This document shows, one piece after another, positions 13,150 through 14,078 of a DNA stretch of 14,078 nt (position 1 is the first letter of the stretch; each line of letters begins with the position of its first letter). Origin of the DNA: JBMZCV01 sp049613665 (GTDB lineage: Bacteria; Bacteroidota; Bacteroidia; Chitinophagales; UBA2359). The notes below the pieces were generated by a model. That model worked only from the letters and a program-made list of their open reading frames with translations. It was not told where the DNA came from and did not search any database. The position numbers and the translations under genes are program-made. The DNA lies in contig JBMZCV010000137.1 in the NCBI GenBank assembly GCA_049613665.1, positions 1-14,078 on the forward strand, given 5' to 3'.

Positions 13150-13914
13150 ATGCCTAAACGATATTTTATTGAAATTGCCTACAACGGCACAAACTACTGC
13201 GGCTGGCAAGTGCAGCCCAATCAAATTACGGTACAATCTGTTTTGACAGATGCTTTGAAAACTATTTTTAATCAGCCGATACGCACTATTGGCTGTGGCC
13301 GAACTGATTCTAGCGTTCATGCAAGGCAGTTTTTCGTCCATTTCGATGCCGAAGGCAATGTGCCAGAAAACTTTTTGTATCGCATCAACAAAATGTTACC
13401 CAAAGATATTTCCGTTTATCGCCTCATCGACAATGTTGCAGAAGATGCCAACACTCGCTTCAATGCAACTTATCGTGCTTATACTTATTATATTCATTTC
13501 GAGAAAAATCCGTTTTTGTTTAAACAAAGCTTTTTTTATCCGTGGCGGCCGCTAGATATTGCTGCGATGCAAGAAGCCATTGATTTGATACCGCAATACA
13601 ATGATTTTAGAATGTTTTGCAAAAGTGGTGGTTCGCAAAAGCACTATTTGTGTCGCATTTTTAATGTAGAAATGATAATAGACGAGCAGAAAATGGAGTT
13701 TCATATCGCTGCCAATCGTTTTTTGAGAGGTATGGTTAGGCGAGTTGTCGGAGCGATTTTGATGGTTGGCAAAGGCAAAATTTCGCTCGAAGAATTTAAA
13801 TATACACTCGAAACCAAACGCCCACGTTTTGCAACCATCAACAAGGCAGCACCACCACAAGGTCTTTTTCTCACCGAAGTTCGCTATGATTTTTTAGAAG
13901 ATATAAAACGGTAA
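13150..13914 (+). CDS. truA: tRNA pseudouridine synthase A
   Basis: A 254-residue TruA, which converts uridines 38-40 in the anticodon stem-loop of many tRNAs to pseudouridine. It begins RYFIEIAYNGTNYCGWQVQPN, with the catalytic Asp53 in GCGRTDSSVHARQF. Downstream are the usual DANTRFNATYRAYTYYI, a DFRMFCKSGG loop and FHIAANRFLRGMVRRVVG, the last typical of the second catalytic-domain half. Length is normal. The motif reads TDSSVHA where most relatives have TDAGVHA or TDTGVHA; the catalytic Asp is kept, so activity is expected. The gene has its own TATCTTTG promoter element and is followed after 34 bp by the next gene, possibly co-transcribed. Its proximity to tRNA mimics is probably accidental, though their anticodon stems could be substrates. 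Confidence 0.96.
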   Translation: MPKRYFIEIAYNGTNYCGWQVQPNQITVQSVLTDALKTIFNQPIRTIGCGRTDSSVHARQFFVHFDAEGNVPENFLYRINKMLPKDISVYRLIDNVAEDANTRFNATYRAYTYYIHFEKNPFLFKQSFFYPWRPLDIAAMQEAIDLIPQYNDFRMFCKSGGSQKHYLCRIFNVEMIIDEQKMEFHIAANRFLRGMVRRVVGAILMVGKGKISLEEFKYTLETKRPRFATINKAAPPQGLFLTEVRYDFLEDIKR

Positions 13915-13948
13915 ACAGTTCATTTTCAGTAAAAAATAAATTATTAAT

Positions 13949-14078
13949 ATGGCAAATATAGCATCATTTACATTCAGTCCATTTCAAGAAAATACTTATG
14001 TCATTTATGACGAAACAAAAGAATGTATCATCATAGACCCAGGCTGCTATGACTCGCAAGAGCGAAATATTTTAGTCA
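13949..14078 (+). CDS. Metallo-beta-lactamase-fold hydrolase, 5' part
   Basis: The first 43 codons of a gene cut by the window edge. The translation MANIASFTFSPFQENTYVIYDE...IIIDPGCY carries the N-terminal signature of the glyoxalase II/YcbL-like branch of the MBL fold: PFQENTY, a strand, then the DPG turn. The metal-binding HxHxDH motif would lie beyond the edge, so activity cannot be judged. The start ATG follows an A/T-rich leader 34 bp after truA on the same strand, which suggests co-transcription. Confidence 0.8.
   Translation, partial: MANIASFTFSPFQENTYVIYDETKECIIIDPGCYDSQERNILV

Overview
The window looks like a chromosomal stretch of a low-GC member of the Bacteroidota, probably a Cytophagales-type bacterium. 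The support is: an RprX/RprY-like two-component pair, a TonB energy transducer with the family's C-terminal domain, outer-membrane barrels ending in Phe, almost no Shine-Dalgarno sequences before starts, A-rich start contexts, and several matches to the Bacteroidota promoter motif TAnnTTTG. Species cannot be fixed from sequence reading alone.

Layout. 135-1778 (-): outer-membrane beta-barrel protein. 1779-2427: gene-free, with a bidirectional hairpin terminator and three GTTAAT hexamers on an 11-bp period in front of a histidine kinase (2428-3822) and its OmpR-family response regulator (3936-4619). A perfect 21-bp hairpin then separates the regulator from the convergent yebC (4732-5454, -). 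5800-6366: small outer-membrane protein. 6728-7811: prfB (RF2) with its programmed +1 frameshift. 7857-8711 (-): TonB. 8712-9566: mostly gene-free, with a possible 35-codon gene and an attenuator-like pair of alternative hairpins. 9567-9770: unknown 67-aa protein. 9814-10976: an array of tRNA-like RNAs and tRNAs. 11109-12722: a TROVE/Ro60-like RNA-binding protein. 13150-13914: truA. 13949-end: start of a metallo-beta-lactamase-fold gene.

Main discovery candidate. Between the 67-aa gene and the Ro60-like gene lie five related RNAs of about 131-175 nt. Each has a long terminal stem (12-18 bp) followed by a T tract, a conserved internal loop (5' side GCACCCyAAC, 3' side CAAACTTGTGC in the best copies), a short inner stem AAGCT/AGCTT, and a tRNA-like body. 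This is the architecture of bacterial Y RNAs (YrlA type), the RNA partners of Ro60 proteins. Here they form a tandem array, and the tRNA bodies imitate different tRNAs (anticodon-loop triplets CAT, CGG, TTT, TCC). In four units the Y stem extends the acceptor end. In one unit the tRNA body is circularly permuted: the acceptor stem is closed by an A-rich loop and the Y stem leaves through the opened anticodon loop. Both topologies side by side, next to the Ro gene, suggest a multi-guide or multi-decoy Ro ribonucleoprotein system that I have not seen described. An initiator-like tRNA-Met lies inside the array and a normal tRNA-Lys closes it.

Other structure. A dispersed intergenic repeat family of about 80-110 bp occurs four times (two copies per strand). 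One copy is split by a 160-bp MITE-like element with 18-bp inverted ends and a 5-bp target duplication; removing it restores the repeat. Part of that element also recurs near 1835.
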